From positions 62,001 through 126,000 of the forward strand of contig NZ_JPMI01000289.1 in the NCBI RefSeq assembly GCF_000733295.1: a stretch of 64,000 nt of DNA, read 5' to 3'. How positions within the stretch are numbered: the first letter of the stretch is position 1; every line of letters begins with the position of its first letter. The stretch comes from Archangium violaceum Cb vi76. Lineage in GTDB: Bacteria > Myxococcota > Myxococcia > Myxococcales > Myxococcaceae. The notes under the pieces are model-generated. The model worked only from the letters and a program-made list of their open reading frames with translations. It was not told the origin of the DNA and did not search any database. Below are positions 9,577-19,547 of the stretch, in pieces. The position numbers and the translations under genes are program-made.

Positions 9577-9984
9577 TCCCCGGAACACCCGCGTCCAGCT
9601 TCGACACTGTGCGGCATGAGCCCTCCGGTCCGCCGGAGGGCAGGCGGGTGGACGGAGCGGATCCGGGAAGAGCCGTCACTCCGGATGTCCAGGAGACTCT
9701 GCCGGGTTGGAGCGCTTGCGGGGGGCGCTGGCTCGATTAGAATCCAGTCAACGTTCTCGGCGTCCGGTGGTTCGAGACCATTTCGTTTCCTGGACATTTC
9801 CGCCAACGCCAGGAGCCGGGTGGTCGACGGGCAAGCATGCGAGGTTGCTTGCGCGTATTCAGGAAGGAACCAGGGTCCTTAATTTGCATTTGAAGTACTC
9901 GGAAGCCGATAGGGTGGCAGGAAACCAGGAGCGGGATGGCGGGCGTACATCGGGGTACGTAGGCTGAGTGGAGAAACCGAACCC
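9577..9984 (+). other. 408-bp intergenic region without a convincing gene
   Basis: Open frames here (for example 9616-9882) are Arg/Ser/Gly-rich, lack a Shine-Dalgarno and resemble no family I know. The right half is less GC-rich than its surroundings (GGTCCTTAATTTGCATTTG near 9877). TTGCAT at 9884-9889 could be a weak -35 for the small gene at 9985, but I see no good -10. No tRNA, riboswitch or strong terminator was recognised. Confidence 0.5.
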
Positions 9985-10164
9985 ATGCTCGACGCCTTCA
10001 TCATCGAGGAAATCAAGCGCCGGGAACGGAACCGGGAAGAGCGGGACCGTCCCGCCCTGGAGATCCCGCTTCCCTTGCCCGAGGAGCGCCCCAAGCGCCG
10101 GTCCGAGGCCGACGACGACGAGAAGCCGCAGCGCGGCGTCATCATCATCGATCTGCTCGCCTGA
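9985..10164 (+). CDS. Small conserved-looking charged protein, 59 aa
   Basis: A 59-residue frame beginning MLDAFIIEEIKRRERNRE, with a run of Arg/Glu, a Pro-rich middle (LEIPLPLPEERP), an acidic patch (EADDDE) and a hydrophobic tail ending GVIIIDLLA. I recall small myxobacterial proteins with this same 'MLDAFIIEEI...VIIIDL' frame, so I think it is real. No function is known to me. The N-terminal helix is amphipathic and the C-terminal strand-like tail could be a docking peptide. There is no clear Shine-Dalgarno and no domain. It stands alone between the SRPBCC gene and the convergent ADP-ribosylglycohydrolase gene. Confidence 0.6.
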   Translation: MLDAFIIEEIKRRERNREERDRPALEIPLPLPEERPKRRSEADDDEKPQRGVIIIDLLA

Positions 10165-10254
10165 GCGGCTCCCGCGCTTCCGAGGCCCGCGGTGGACGTC
10201 CTGTCACGGGGACGGCCCACGCGGGCTTCGTGCTTTCTGGCCCTGGGGGACGCC

Positions 10255-11322
10255 TCACTCCGGCGCTAGCGGCAACAACTGGCGGGGGTGGTAGAGCGAC
10301 CCGAGCGGCCCCGAGCCGGGGCCCATCGCCTCCAGCACGCCCTGCCGCCACTCGGACGGGATGGCGTCCTCGCCGTGGAATGCACCCAGGAGCGCGCCGG
10401 CGACGGCCCCGTTCGAGTCCGTGTCCCCACCCCGGTTGATGATGTCCAGCATCCCGGCTTCGAAGCTGGGGGCATGCAGCACCTCCCAGTAGGCCAGCCG
10501 GAAGGCCACCCGCACATGGTCCTGCTTCCGGTGCATGTGCAGGTCCGGCCAGTAGAGCATCGGGTCATCCTGCTGGGCCGCGGCCAGGTCCTCCTTGAGG
10601 AAGGTGGTGGCGACCGTGACTTCCTGGACGTAGTCGGCGGCCGAGCGGCCGAGGATGGCACTGCCCACCGTCAGTCCGCTCATCGCGGCGGTGATGAGGT
10701 CCTCCCTCTTCAACCGCTCGCCCGCGGTGAGGGCGTGCGCGATGGAGCCGTTGAAGGCGGCGCACGCCAACTGACAGCGCGGATCGAAGTGCGTGAGCGC
10801 GGAGTCCGCGAGCGAGGCTTGGACGCGGGCCTGGGTGTCCTCGTGGAAGAAGACGCCGAGGGGCGCCGTGCGCGCCAGGCTGCCGTTGTGGGCCACGCGC
10901 CGCATCCCCTTCAGCCACATGCGCCGCCCGGCCGTCGCCTTGGGCAGGCCGGACTCGGCCACTTCCGTCAGCACCTCCGTCATGTACTCGCTCATGCCGG
11001 CGGCGTGTCCCTGCCAGGCGAGGTAGCGGCGCAGTTGCTGATCCGCGTCGTAGCTCCCCAGCTCGCGCAGGCCCACGCCCAGGCAGCTCGCCATCTGTCC
11101 GTTCTCGCCCACCTGGCCCTTGCGCAGCTCGAAGGGGCCGCCCCCCTTGAGCGTCCGGTGGGGGATGTCCGCCAGTTGGGGGAAGGGTGGGGCGGGGAGG
11201 AGCTTCCCCTTGAAGGTGACGCCGAGCGCATCTCCCACGGCGAGCCCCAGGAGCGCGCCTCGGCCACGCTGATTCGGGTAGGGGTCGGGTCCAGGGGTGA
11301 TGGGGCGGCGTGGGGGCGGCAT
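10255..11322 (-). CDS. ADP-ribosylglycohydrolase-family protein
   Basis: A 355-residue protein of the DraG/ARH fold, which removes ADP-ribose from proteins or small molecules using two metal ions. The N-terminal GALLGLAVGDALGV and the C-terminal NRGGDTDSNGAVAGALLGA are diagnostic; the latter supplies two of the metal-binding Asp residues. An oddity is that the usual N-terminal metal motif (TDDT followed by QMA) reads GENGQMA here, so the Asp pair is missing and activity may be altered or lost. The ATG at 11322 has no strong Shine-Dalgarno. The gene is divergent from eno with under 100 bp between them. Its target is unknown. Confidence 0.8.
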   Translation of the reverse strand: MPPPRRPITPGPDPYPNQRGRGALLGLAVGDALGVTFKGKLLPAPPFPQLADIPHRTLKGGGPFELRKGQVGENGQMASCLGVGLRELGSYDADQQLRRYLAWQGHAAGMSEYMTEVLTEVAESGLPKATAGRRMWLKGMRRVAHNGSLARTAPLGVFFHEDTQARVQASLADSALTHFDPRCQLACAAFNGSIAHALTAGERLKREDLITAAMSGLTVGSAILGRSAADYVQEVTVATTFLKEDLAAAQQDDPMLYWPDLHMHRKQDHVRVAFRLAYWEVLHAPSFEAGMLDIINRGGDTDSNGAVAGALLGAFHGEDAIPSEWRQGVLEAMGPGSGPLGSLYHPRQLLPLAPE

Positions 11323-11352
11323 AGGGCGGTGAACGGGACTTCGGGGGGTTGA

Positions 11353-12708
<1,356 letters not shown>

Positions 12709-12723
12709 GGAAACGAGAGAGAC

Positions 12724-13518
12724 GTGGCCGACAAGAAACCCCGCATCCTGGTCTCCAACGACGACGGCTACTTCTCCGAGGGCCTGCGGGCCCTGGCGGA
12801 CGCGGTGAGCCCTCTGGGGGAGGTGTGGGTGGTGGCGCCGGACCGCGAGCAGAGCGCGGCCTCGCACTCCATCTCCCTCAACCGCCCCCTGCGGATCACA
12901 GAGGTCCGTGAGCGCTGGTTCGCCGTGGATGGGACCCCGGCGGACAGCGCTTATCTGGCGATCCATCACCTCATGAAGGATGATCGTCCCCGGATCATGG
13001 TGTCTGGCATCAATCACGGGGCCAACCTGGCCGACGACGTCAACTACTCGGGTACGGTGGCGGCTGCCCGGGAGGCGGCGCTGCTGGGCATCCCGTCGAT
13101 CGCCTTCAGCCTGGTGTCGCGCGCGCCGTTCGACTTCCAGCACGGGGCGCGTTTCGCCCGCTCGCTGGTGGCGGCGGCGCTCGCCCAGCCCAGGCTGCCG
13201 GCCCGGATGCTGCTCAGCGTCAACATCCCCCGGGGCGAGCCCACGGGCTACGCCGTCACCCGCCTGGGCCGTCACTCGTACGGCTACGACGTGGTGGAGA
13301 AGGAAGACCCGCGCGGCCGTAAGTACTACTGGATCGGCGGCAGCACCTACGAGCACGAGGACATCCCCGGCAGCGACTGCAACGCCGTCTTCCAGGATCG
13401 CCGCATCTCGGTGACGCCCCTCCACTTCGATCTCACCGACACCCAGGGCCTGGAGGGCCTGGCGGGTTGGAACCTCGAAGGCTTCCCACGCCGCGACGTG
13501 GGCAGGGGAGGCGACTGA
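12724..13518 (+). CDS. surE: 5'/3'-nucleotidase SurE
   Basis: A stationary-phase survival nucleotidase that dephosphorylates nucleoside monophosphates. The 264-residue length is normal. ILVSNDDGYFSEGL contains the invariant metal-binding Asp pair, APDREQSAASHSIS carries the active-site Ser/Asn region, DGTPADSAYLAI follows, and SGINHGANLADDVNYSGTVAAA is the family signature. The start is GTG 12724, with AAGGAAACGAGAGAG upstream acting as the Shine-Dalgarno. It is followed 2 bp later by an NlpD-like gene. A surE-nlpD pair is common in bacteria, which supports both assignments. Confidence 0.93.
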   Translation: MADKKPRILVSNDDGYFSEGLRALADAVSPLGEVWVVAPDREQSAASHSISLNRPLRITEVRERWFAVDGTPADSAYLAIHHLMKDDRPRIMVSGINHGANLADDVNYSGTVAAAREAALLGIPSIAFSLVSRAPFDFQHGARFARSLVAAALAQPRLPARMLLSVNIPRGEPTGYAVTRLGRHSYGYDVVEKEDPRGRKYYWIGGSTYEHEDIPGSDCNAVFQDRRISVTPLHFDLTDTQGLEGLAGWNLEGFPRRDVGRGGD

Positions 13519-13520
13519 GG

Positions 13521-14438
13521 TTGGCGGTGGCGGGCGCCAGTCCAGCGCGGGCAGCGGGGTTGCTGCTGCTCGCGCTGCTCGCCACCACCGGCTGCGCGGT
13601 GGCGCCGGGCGTCACCCGTCCTCCCGCTGTCGCTGATTCCGCGCCTGTCTCCGAGTCGCCCCCCGTGGAGCTCGGAGAGCTGCGCGAGCCCCACCCGGAG
13701 CCGGAGCTCGTCGCCGTCCGGCATACCGTGGCCCCGGGCGAGACGATGTACCGGATCTCCCGTACCTACGGCATCACCGTGGAGGAGCTGTCCGAGGTCA
13801 ACGGCATCTCCGACCCACGTACCCTCGCCGTTGGTCAGGAGCTGATCATCCCCGGCTTCGAGAAGCCGGTGCGGGTGGCCACCGAGTCCGCTCCCACGCC
13901 GGAACCCGAGAGGGGGCGGCCGGTACCGGGCTCGAAGCCTCCCGCGTCCGGGAGCGCGGCCCCGGCCAGGCCTCCCGTCGTCGTCACCGCGCCGTCACGT
14001 CTGACGCCCCGGCCCCCGCCCGCCCAGGCGCCTTCCCGCCCCGTGCCGGAGACGAAGGGGATGCTGGACTGGCCCCTGCGCGGGGTGCTGTACGCCCGCT
14101 TCGGGAAGAAGGGCCGCGAGCCGCATGATGGAATCGATCTCGCGGCGCCCGCGGGTACGCCCGTGAAGACCGCCCAGGAGGGCTCCGTGCTGTACGCGGG
14201 CGAGCAGCGCGGCTACGGGCTCATCGTCATCATCCAGCACTCGGAGCACCTCATCACGCTCTACGCGCACAACCGCGACCTGCGCGTGCGCACCGGCCAG
14301 AAGGTGCGGCGCGGCCAGGTCATCGCCACCGTGGGCGAGTCCGGCAAGACGAGCGGCCCCCAGCTCCACCTCGAGGTCCGTGTCGGCGGCAAGCCGGTGG
14401 ATCCGCTCGACTATCTGGGACCGCTGCCCTCGTCGTGA
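13521..14438 (+). CDS. NlpD-like lipoprotein: LysM plus M23 (LytM) domain
   Basis: About 305 residues: a signal peptide with a lipobox-like end (LLALLATTGC), one LysM domain (VRHTVAPGETMYRIS to GQELIIPG) that binds peptidoglycan, a Pro-rich linker, and a LytM/M23 domain from DWPLRGVLYARFG to the end. The first Zn ligands are present (HDGID), but the HxH motif reads QLH in GPQLHLEV, so the first His is Gln. E. coli NlpD and EnvC are also degenerate here and act as amidase activators, which makes that the better guess than active endopeptidase. I chose TTG 13521 because GGGGAGG lies 9 nt upstream and it begins the signal peptide; GTG 13527 is the alternative. It follows surE directly. Confidence 0.85.
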   Translation: MAVAGASPARAAGLLLLALLATTGCAVAPGVTRPPAVADSAPVSESPPVELGELREPHPEPELVAVRHTVAPGETMYRISRTYGITVEELSEVNGISDPRTLAVGQELIIPGFEKPVRVATESAPTPEPERGRPVPGSKPPASGSAAPARPPVVVTAPSRLTPRPPPAQAPSRPVPETKGMLDWPLRGVLYARFGKKGREPHDGIDLAAPAGTPVKTAQEGSVLYAGEQRGYGLIVIIQHSEHLITLYAHNRDLRVRTGQKVRRGQVIATVGESGKTSGPQLHLEVRVGGKPVDPLDYLGPLPSS

Positions 14439-14495
14439 CGCTCGCGGGCGGTCCCGGTTGCCCGGCGGGTGGACTCCCGTGGTAGGGGATCGCCC

Positions 14496-15929
14496 ATGAG
14501 CCTGATCCACGCCGCGAAGATCGCCCTCGGTTCCCTGGTCTCGGAGCCCCATCCGCCGGCCCCGTCGAGGTCCGCTCTGGCGCCCCTGCCTCCCGCGCGG
14601 CAGGTGCTGCCGTCCGGTTTCCTGCTGGGGGCCGCCACCGCCAGCCACCAGGTGGAGGGGGGCAACGACAACGACTGGTCCGAGTGGGAGAAGGGCTCGT
14701 ACCCGGACGGCAAGCCCCACATCAAGCACCGGGACGTGTCCGGGGCGGCGTGCGACTCGTGGAACCGCTTCGCCGGCGACGTGGCGCTGCTGCGCGAGCT
14801 GGGGGCCAATGCCTACCGGCTGTCCCTGGAGTGGAGCCGGCTCGAGCCCGAGGAGGGCACGTGGAACGAGGCGGCGGCGGACCGCTACCTGGAGTGGATG
14901 CGGATGCTGCGCGCCCAGGGCATCCAGCCCATGGTGACGCTCAACCACTTCACCCTGCCGCGCTGGGTGGCCGCCCAGGGCGGGTGGGCCAATGAGAAGA
15001 CGGTGGAGTGGATCACCGCCTACACCCGCCGGGTGGCCCGCAAGCTGGGCGCCGAGGTGGACCTGTGGTGCACCCTCAACGAGCCCAACGTGCTGATGGC
15101 GTTCGGCTACATGAAGGGCGAGTGGCCGCCGGGCCTGTCGGACGGGAAGCTGGGGCTGCACGTGCTGGCGCGGCAGATCCGCGCCCACGCCCGCATGGCG
15201 CGGGAGCTGCGCGAGCACGACACGGTGGACGCGGATGGGGACGGTCACGCCACGCGGGTGGGCATCGCGCACCACGTGCGCATCTTCCAGCCGGCCACGC
15301 GCTCTCCCATGGATCGGGTGATGGCGGGCTTCACGGATCGCCTCTTCAACCAGTTGCTGGTGGACGTGAACCGCACGGGCCGCATCCAGATCTCCGTGCC
15401 GGGCATGGCGGACCTGGACGAGGCGGTGCCGGACCTGAAGGGCTCGTATGACTACCTGGGGCTCAACTACTACTCGCGGGACATGGTGCGCGCGGACTTC
15501 AAGAGCCCCACGCTGTCACGCCAGTACGTGGCCGAGGGCCGGCCGGTGAACGATCTGGGCTGGGACATCTACCCCGAGGGCCTCTACCAGGCGCTCAAGC
15601 GCTACGGGCGTGCGGGCCTCCCCATCTACATCACCGAGAACGGCATGGCGGACGGGAAGGGCGATCGCCGGCCCGGCTTCCTGCGCGAGCACTTCGAGGC
15701 GGTGGTGCACGCGGCCCACGAGGGCGTGGACGTGCGCGGCTACTTCCACTGGTCCCTCCTGGACAACTTCGAGTGGGCGGAGGGCTTCGAGCCGCGCTTC
15801 GGCCTGTTCCAGGTGGACTACAGCAGCCCGGACAGGACGCGGACGCCGACTCCGGCGGTGGCCACCTTCCAGGAGCTGGCGCGCGGCCTGGGACTCAACC
15901 CCCAGGCGCGCACGGACGACGCGGCCTAG
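14496..15929 (+). CDS. GH1 family beta-glucosidase
   Basis: A 477-residue retaining glycoside hydrolase of family 1. GFLLGAATASHQVEGG opens the TIM barrel and includes the substrate-binding Gln. The acid/base Glu is E196 in TLNEPNV, and the nucleophile is E381 in ITENGMAD. SLLDNFEWAEGF near the C-terminus is the usual aglycone-site motif. Myxobacterial relatives split beta-glucosides or beta-galactosides. There is no clear signal peptide, so it is probably cytoplasmic, acting on imported disaccharides. An outer-membrane protein (convergent) and an MFS transporter are next to it, suggesting a small beta-glucoside use locus. Its last 4 bp overlap the convergent gene. Confidence 0.93.
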   Translation: MSLIHAAKIALGSLVSEPHPPAPSRSALAPLPPARQVLPSGFLLGAATASHQVEGGNDNDWSEWEKGSYPDGKPHIKHRDVSGAACDSWNRFAGDVALLRELGANAYRLSLEWSRLEPEEGTWNEAAADRYLEWMRMLRAQGIQPMVTLNHFTLPRWVAAQGGWANEKTVEWITAYTRRVARKLGAEVDLWCTLNEPNVLMAFGYMKGEWPPGLSDGKLGLHVLARQIRAHARMARELREHDTVDADGDGHATRVGIAHHVRIFQPATRSPMDRVMAGFTDRLFNQLLVDVNRTGRIQISVPGMADLDEAVPDLKGSYDYLGLNYYSRDMVRADFKSPTLSRQYVAEGRPVNDLGWDIYPEGLYQALKRYGRAGLPIYITENGMADGKGDRRPGFLREHFEAVVHAAHEGVDVRGYFHWSLLDNFEWAEGFEPRFGLFQVDYSSPDRTRTPTPAVATFQELARGLGLNPQARTDDAA

Positions 15930-16891
15930 TAGACGAAGTCCTGCTGGAAGGAGAAGCCCAGGCCCACGAAGGGGATGGCCTGGGACGTCTCCTGGCCGGC
16001 GCGGTAGCGGTGGCTCACGTGCCACGTCGCCGTGAGGAAGGCGGTGGGGTGGTTGAAGGAGGAGTAGCCTCCATCCTGGAAGGTGTAGGCGACGAGCGCG
16101 CCCAGCCGCATGTTGGAGTTGTTCGCGGCCTTCACGTCCTCGCCGGGCCGGAAGTTCTCCTCGTCGTAGAAGGGCAGGAGGTAGCGGAAGGTGGCGCCCA
16201 ACGTCAGCGGGCCGGCGAAGTAGACGAGGTTCACCTCCTCCGTGAGCATCAAACCGCGGCCGGGGAGCAGGGTGTCCGGGCCGGCGTCGTACCAGAGCGT
16301 GTCCCCGTTACGCAGGCGCATGTTGAAGTAGTCGAGCGTGACGACGTTCTGGAGGGCGACCGGACCGATCTGGGCCTGCAAGGTTGGCTGCAGCATGGCG
16401 TGCCAGCCGGTGGTGCCGTAGGTCTGTTGGGACTCGGTGTTCGCGCGCTGCACCGCGTCGGAGTACTCGTCCAGCGGGGAGCGGAAGGACTGGAGCATGC
16501 CGGCGGTGCCGAAGAAACCGTAGGCATCCACCACGGCCTTGAGGTTGAAGATGGCGATGGGCTGCCAGTTCACCGTGGGCCCCACCGCCGTGTAGCAGGG
16601 GTTGAGGCGCACCTGGCCGCCCAGGCCCAGGAAGGTGTCTCGCCAGAGGATGTCCTCGCTCTGACCCAGACGCTGCGTGTGGCTGACGCGCACTTTGTAC
16701 TCGGCCACCGTTGGATTGACGCCACCGCCGATGAAGTGATCGAGGTTGAGCCGCCGCGCGGGCATGCCGCTCAGCGGAGGCGCGGCGGGCGGAATCTCGG
16801 GGACATCCCGGGTGGGGCTCTGGGCCAGCGAGTTGGATGCCAGGAGCAGCAAGCCGCACAGCAGGGGACGGGCAGAGGCGGAGGAAGGCAT
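15926..16891 (-). CDS. Putative outer-membrane beta-barrel protein
   Basis: A 321-residue protein with a signal peptide (ARPLLCGLLLLASNSLAQ) followed by many alternating hydrophobic strands rich in Tyr, Phe, Trp and Asn, ending in aromatic residues (FSFQQDFVY), as expected for an outer-membrane barrel. I do not recognise a named family, although it resembles the loosely defined outer-membrane 'transporter' barrels found in proteobacteria. ATG 16891 starts the signal peptide and AAGGAAAGAGG lies upstream. It is convergent with the GH1 gene, sharing the tetranucleotide CTAG so that the two stop codons overlap. It is divergent from the MFS gene. A role in sugar or glycoside passage is inference from neighbours. 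Confidence 0.65.
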   Translation of the reverse strand: MPSSASARPLLCGLLLLASNSLAQSPTRDVPEIPPAAPPLSGMPARRLNLDHFIGGGVNPTVAEYKVRVSHTQRLGQSEDILWRDTFLGLGGQVRLNPCYTAVGPTVNWQPIAIFNLKAVVDAYGFFGTAGMLQSFRSPLDEYSDAVQRANTESQQTYGTTGWHAMLQPTLQAQIGPVALQNVVTLDYFNMRLRNGDTLWYDAGPDTLLPGRGLMLTEEVNLVYFAGPLTLGATFRYLLPFYDEENFRPGEDVKAANNSNMRLGALVAYTFQDGGYSSFNHPTAFLTATWHVSHRYRAGQETSQAIPFVGLGFSFQQDFVY

Positions 16892-16994
16892 GGGGCCCTC
16901 TTTCCTTCGTGGGGGGCTCCGGGGCATCGTGTGGACCGAAACGCGCCGGGGCCAGAATGATGGGGCCCCATGCTACATCAGGAATGAGGCGACC

Positions 16995-18356
16995 TTGGAA
17001 GCCACGGCCGCGGTGCTACCCAACGAGTCCAGACGGCTGGGCACGCTGGAGCAGCTCTATCTGACGTTCTTCTGGTTCTCCAGCAACGTGCACTGGGGAG
17101 CCATCCTCACCATCCTGGTGCAGTCACAGGTGCTCGTCATGGTGGGGGACGAGTCCAAGGGGGCCGGAGTAGGGACGGCGATCGCCATCGGCTCCCTCAC
17201 CGGCATCCTCGTGCCGCCCCTGCTGGGCGCCTGGAGTGATCGGGTGCGGCTGCGCATGGGACGGCGGCGGCCCTTCATGGTGGTGGGCACGGCGCTCAAC
17301 CTGGTGGCGCTGGTGGGGATGGCCACCTTCCCCTTCCTCGAGACGGACAGCCTGTGGGGCTTCACCGGCGCGTATTGGTTGTACGTGGGGGCCTACCTCA
17401 TGGCCAACTTCGCCAACAACGTCGCCACGGCGCCCTATACGGCCCTCATGCCGGACGTGGTGCACCCGGATCAGCGTGGCTCCGTGGCCGGGTGGTACGG
17501 GCTGATGACGCTGCTCGGCAATGGCGTGGGCATGGGCCTCGCGAGCTCCATGGTGAGCCAGCAGGCCTCGCTGGGCGAGTTCCAGGGGCAGATCTACCGC
17601 GTCTATATGCTCATTGGCCTCATCCTGGTGGTGGGCGTGCTCATCACCGTGTTGGGCACGCGCGAGCAACCGCTCACCACCGAGCCCAAGCCCTTTGAGT
17701 GGGGCTCGTTCCTGAAGGGCTTCGTGGCGCCGTTCGGCGCGCGGGATTTCCGCTGGGTGTTCCTCACCCGGATGCTGATGTCGATGGGCGTCTTCAGCGT
17801 CCAGAGCTTCCTCCTGTTCTACTTGAGGGACGTGGTGAAGGACTTCTCGGTGTTCGGCCGGACGCTGGCCACGACGCCGGAGCTGGCCGTGCTGGGCGTG
17901 TTGGGCCTGCTGCTCCTGCTGGCCCTGCCCAGCACGGTGATCGCCGGAAAGCTCTCGGACCGGTATGGGCGCAAGCGCGTGGTCTACGTCGCCGGAGGCA
18001 TCCAGGCGGTGGTGGCCGCGGGCTTCATCTTCAACGACAACTACCTGGCGGCGCTGTTCATCGGCGCCCTGTTCGGCGTGGGCTACGGGGCCTACGAGAG
18101 CGTCAACTGGGCGCTGGCCACGGACGTGCTGCCGGACATGGACGACGCGGCGAAGGACATGGGCATCTGGCACATGGCGTTGACGGTGCCGCAGTTCCTG
18201 GCCACCCCCGTCGCCGGGTGGTTGCTGGACACCTTCAATGCCTTCGGGAAGCAGGGGGGCCGGCCCACGATGGGCTACACCGTCATCTTCTCCGTGGCCA
18301 TCCTCTACTTCGCGCTGGGCACCGTGTTCGTGGCCCGGGTGAAGAAGGCCCGCTGA
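16995..18356 (+). CDS. MFS transporter, SLC45/sugar-type
   Basis: About 453 residues with 12 predicted membrane segments. The loop after TM2 reads SDRVRLRMGRRRPFM, the typical MFS signature of the SLC45/plant-sucrose-transporter-like and GPH-type sugar carriers. A second copy (GKLSDRYGRKRV) appears after TM8, as expected for the two-fold MFS repeat. No ATG fits; I chose TTG 16995, 5 nt after GGAATGAGG, while GTG 17013 and GTG 16929 are alternatives. It is divergent from the outer-membrane protein gene and close to the GH1 gene. Import of a beta-linked disaccharide is a reasonable but unproven role. Confidence 0.8.
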   Translation: MEATAAVLPNESRRLGTLEQLYLTFFWFSSNVHWGAILTILVQSQVLVMVGDESKGAGVGTAIAIGSLTGILVPPLLGAWSDRVRLRMGRRRPFMVVGTALNLVALVGMATFPFLETDSLWGFTGAYWLYVGAYLMANFANNVATAPYTALMPDVVHPDQRGSVAGWYGLMTLLGNGVGMGLASSMVSQQASLGEFQGQIYRVYMLIGLILVVGVLITVLGTREQPLTTEPKPFEWGSFLKGFVAPFGARDFRWVFLTRMLMSMGVFSVQSFLLFYLRDVVKDFSVFGRTLATTPELAVLGVLGLLLLLALPSTVIAGKLSDRYGRKRVVYVAGGIQAVVAAGFIFNDNYLAALFIGALFGVGYGAYESVNWALATDVLPDMDDAAKDMGIWHMALTVPQFLATPVAGWLLDTFNAFGKQGGRPTMGYTVIFSVAILYFALGTVFVARVKKAR

Positions 18357-18472
18357 GCACCTCCGTCCCGGTGCCCGGGCGGGCCGAGGGCGTACCGGGC
18401 GGGCAGGTGGGCCCATGCCGGGCCCGCTTCTCGCCGCCCCGGGCGGGCCGTCTGGTACTAGAGTGGCGCCCC

Positions 18473-19531
18473 GTGAGTCGCCTTCCGCCACTCCTGCTCG
18501 TTCTCCTGCTCGGCACGGCCTCTGGCGCGCAGCCGCCCTCCTCGGAGCCGGAGGCAGCGTCGCCCGCCGCGGAGCCTGCTCCCGAGGCCCCGGAGCCCGC
18601 TCCCGTCCTCACCGTCATCCTCCTTCCCCTGGAGAGCAACGCGGACGCCCGGGAGCAGGCCGCTGGTGTGTCGTCGATCCTCGTGAGCCGGCTCGCCGAG
18701 TCCTCCCGTCTCGCGGTGTCCACCGCGTCGGATCAGGAGGCCGTCCGCCTCGCGGGAGTCTGCGCCGCCGGCCCTTGCCCCGAGGCCGCCCCCGGCACGC
18801 CCGGCTCCAGCAAGGCTCGCTACGTCATCACCGGCCGGCTCGACGGTTTCGGCTCCCGCTTCGTCCTCACCACCCACCTCATGGACGCGGAGAGCGGACG
18901 CGCCCTGGGCCGGCCTCGAATCGAGGTCGCCGCGCGGGATGCCCTGCCTCGCGCCGCCGTGTCGGTCGCGGAGCAACTGCTCGCCATGCTCATCCCGGAG
19001 CCCACGGAGCGCGCGATCGCCAAGGCGCCCACCGTCACGAAGGTCCCCGGATTGGGCTCCTTCCTCCTCGGCGTGCGGTTCAACAACAGCCTCATCTCCA
19101 ACCTCTCCACCTTCAACCCGGGTGGCGACGTGGAGATCGGCTTCCAGTTCCATCCCGAGTGGATCGTCTTCGGACAGGTGGGCCTCTCCTACGTGACGGC
19201 CCAGGGCACGGGGCGCAAGGGTGGCCTCAACGTCCTGCCCAGCGTGCTCGGCCTGCGCCACTACCACAACGTCGAGCACGCCTTGCGTCCGTACTGGGGG
19301 CTGGGCGTCGGCGTACAGCTGTCCTTCGGCGAGTTCGGCATCTTCCGGCAGACCGGCCCGCTGCCCACCGTCATCGGCTTCTTCGGCTGCGAGTACCTCA
19401 TCGCCGGCCATTTCGGCATCCAACTCGAGGCCTCCACCAACCTAGCCCAGGCCATGCTCGGCCTCTCCGATGGGGGACTGGGCAGCGGCCTCAACCTCGA
19501 ACTCAACGCCGGCATCGCCTGGCATTTCTGA
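18473..19531 (+). CDS. Secreted two-part protein with a C-terminal beta-barrel-like domain
   Basis: About 352 residues. After a signal peptide (RLPPLLLVLLLGTASGAQ) and a short Pro/Glu-rich stretch, an N-terminal domain (PVLTVILLPLESNADAREQA onward to about residue 180) looks like the alpha/beta domain often found in TolB/CsgG-like proteins that sum up small-molecule or stress factors. The last 150 residues (GSFLLGVRFNNSL to NAGIAWHF) have strand periodicity and an aromatic end typical of an 8-stranded outer-membrane barrel. I know no family name. Start GTG 18473 opens the signal peptide but has only a weak Shine-Dalgarno. A TPR lipoprotein gene follows 16 bp later and may be its partner. Confidence 0.6.
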   Translation: MSRLPPLLLVLLLGTASGAQPPSSEPEAASPAAEPAPEAPEPAPVLTVILLPLESNADAREQAAGVSSILVSRLAESSRLAVSTASDQEAVRLAGVCAAGPCPEAAPGTPGSSKARYVITGRLDGFGSRFVLTTHLMDAESGRALGRPRIEVAARDALPRAAVSVAEQLLAMLIPEPTERAIAKAPTVTKVPGLGSFLLGVRFNNSLISNLSTFNPGGDVEIGFQFHPEWIVFGQVGLSYVTAQGTGRKGGLNVLPSVLGLRHYHNVEHALRPYWGLGVGVQLSFGEFGIFRQTGPLPTVIGFFGCEYLIAGHFGIQLEASTNLAQAMLGLSDGGLGSGLNLELNAGIAWHF

Positions 19532-19547
19532 GCCTGGAGCTCCCCAC

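Noticed and set aside
9616-9882. Gene in the 9.6-9.98 kb gap
   Set aside because: Frames are Arg/Ser-rich, without a Shine-Dalgarno or family resemblance.
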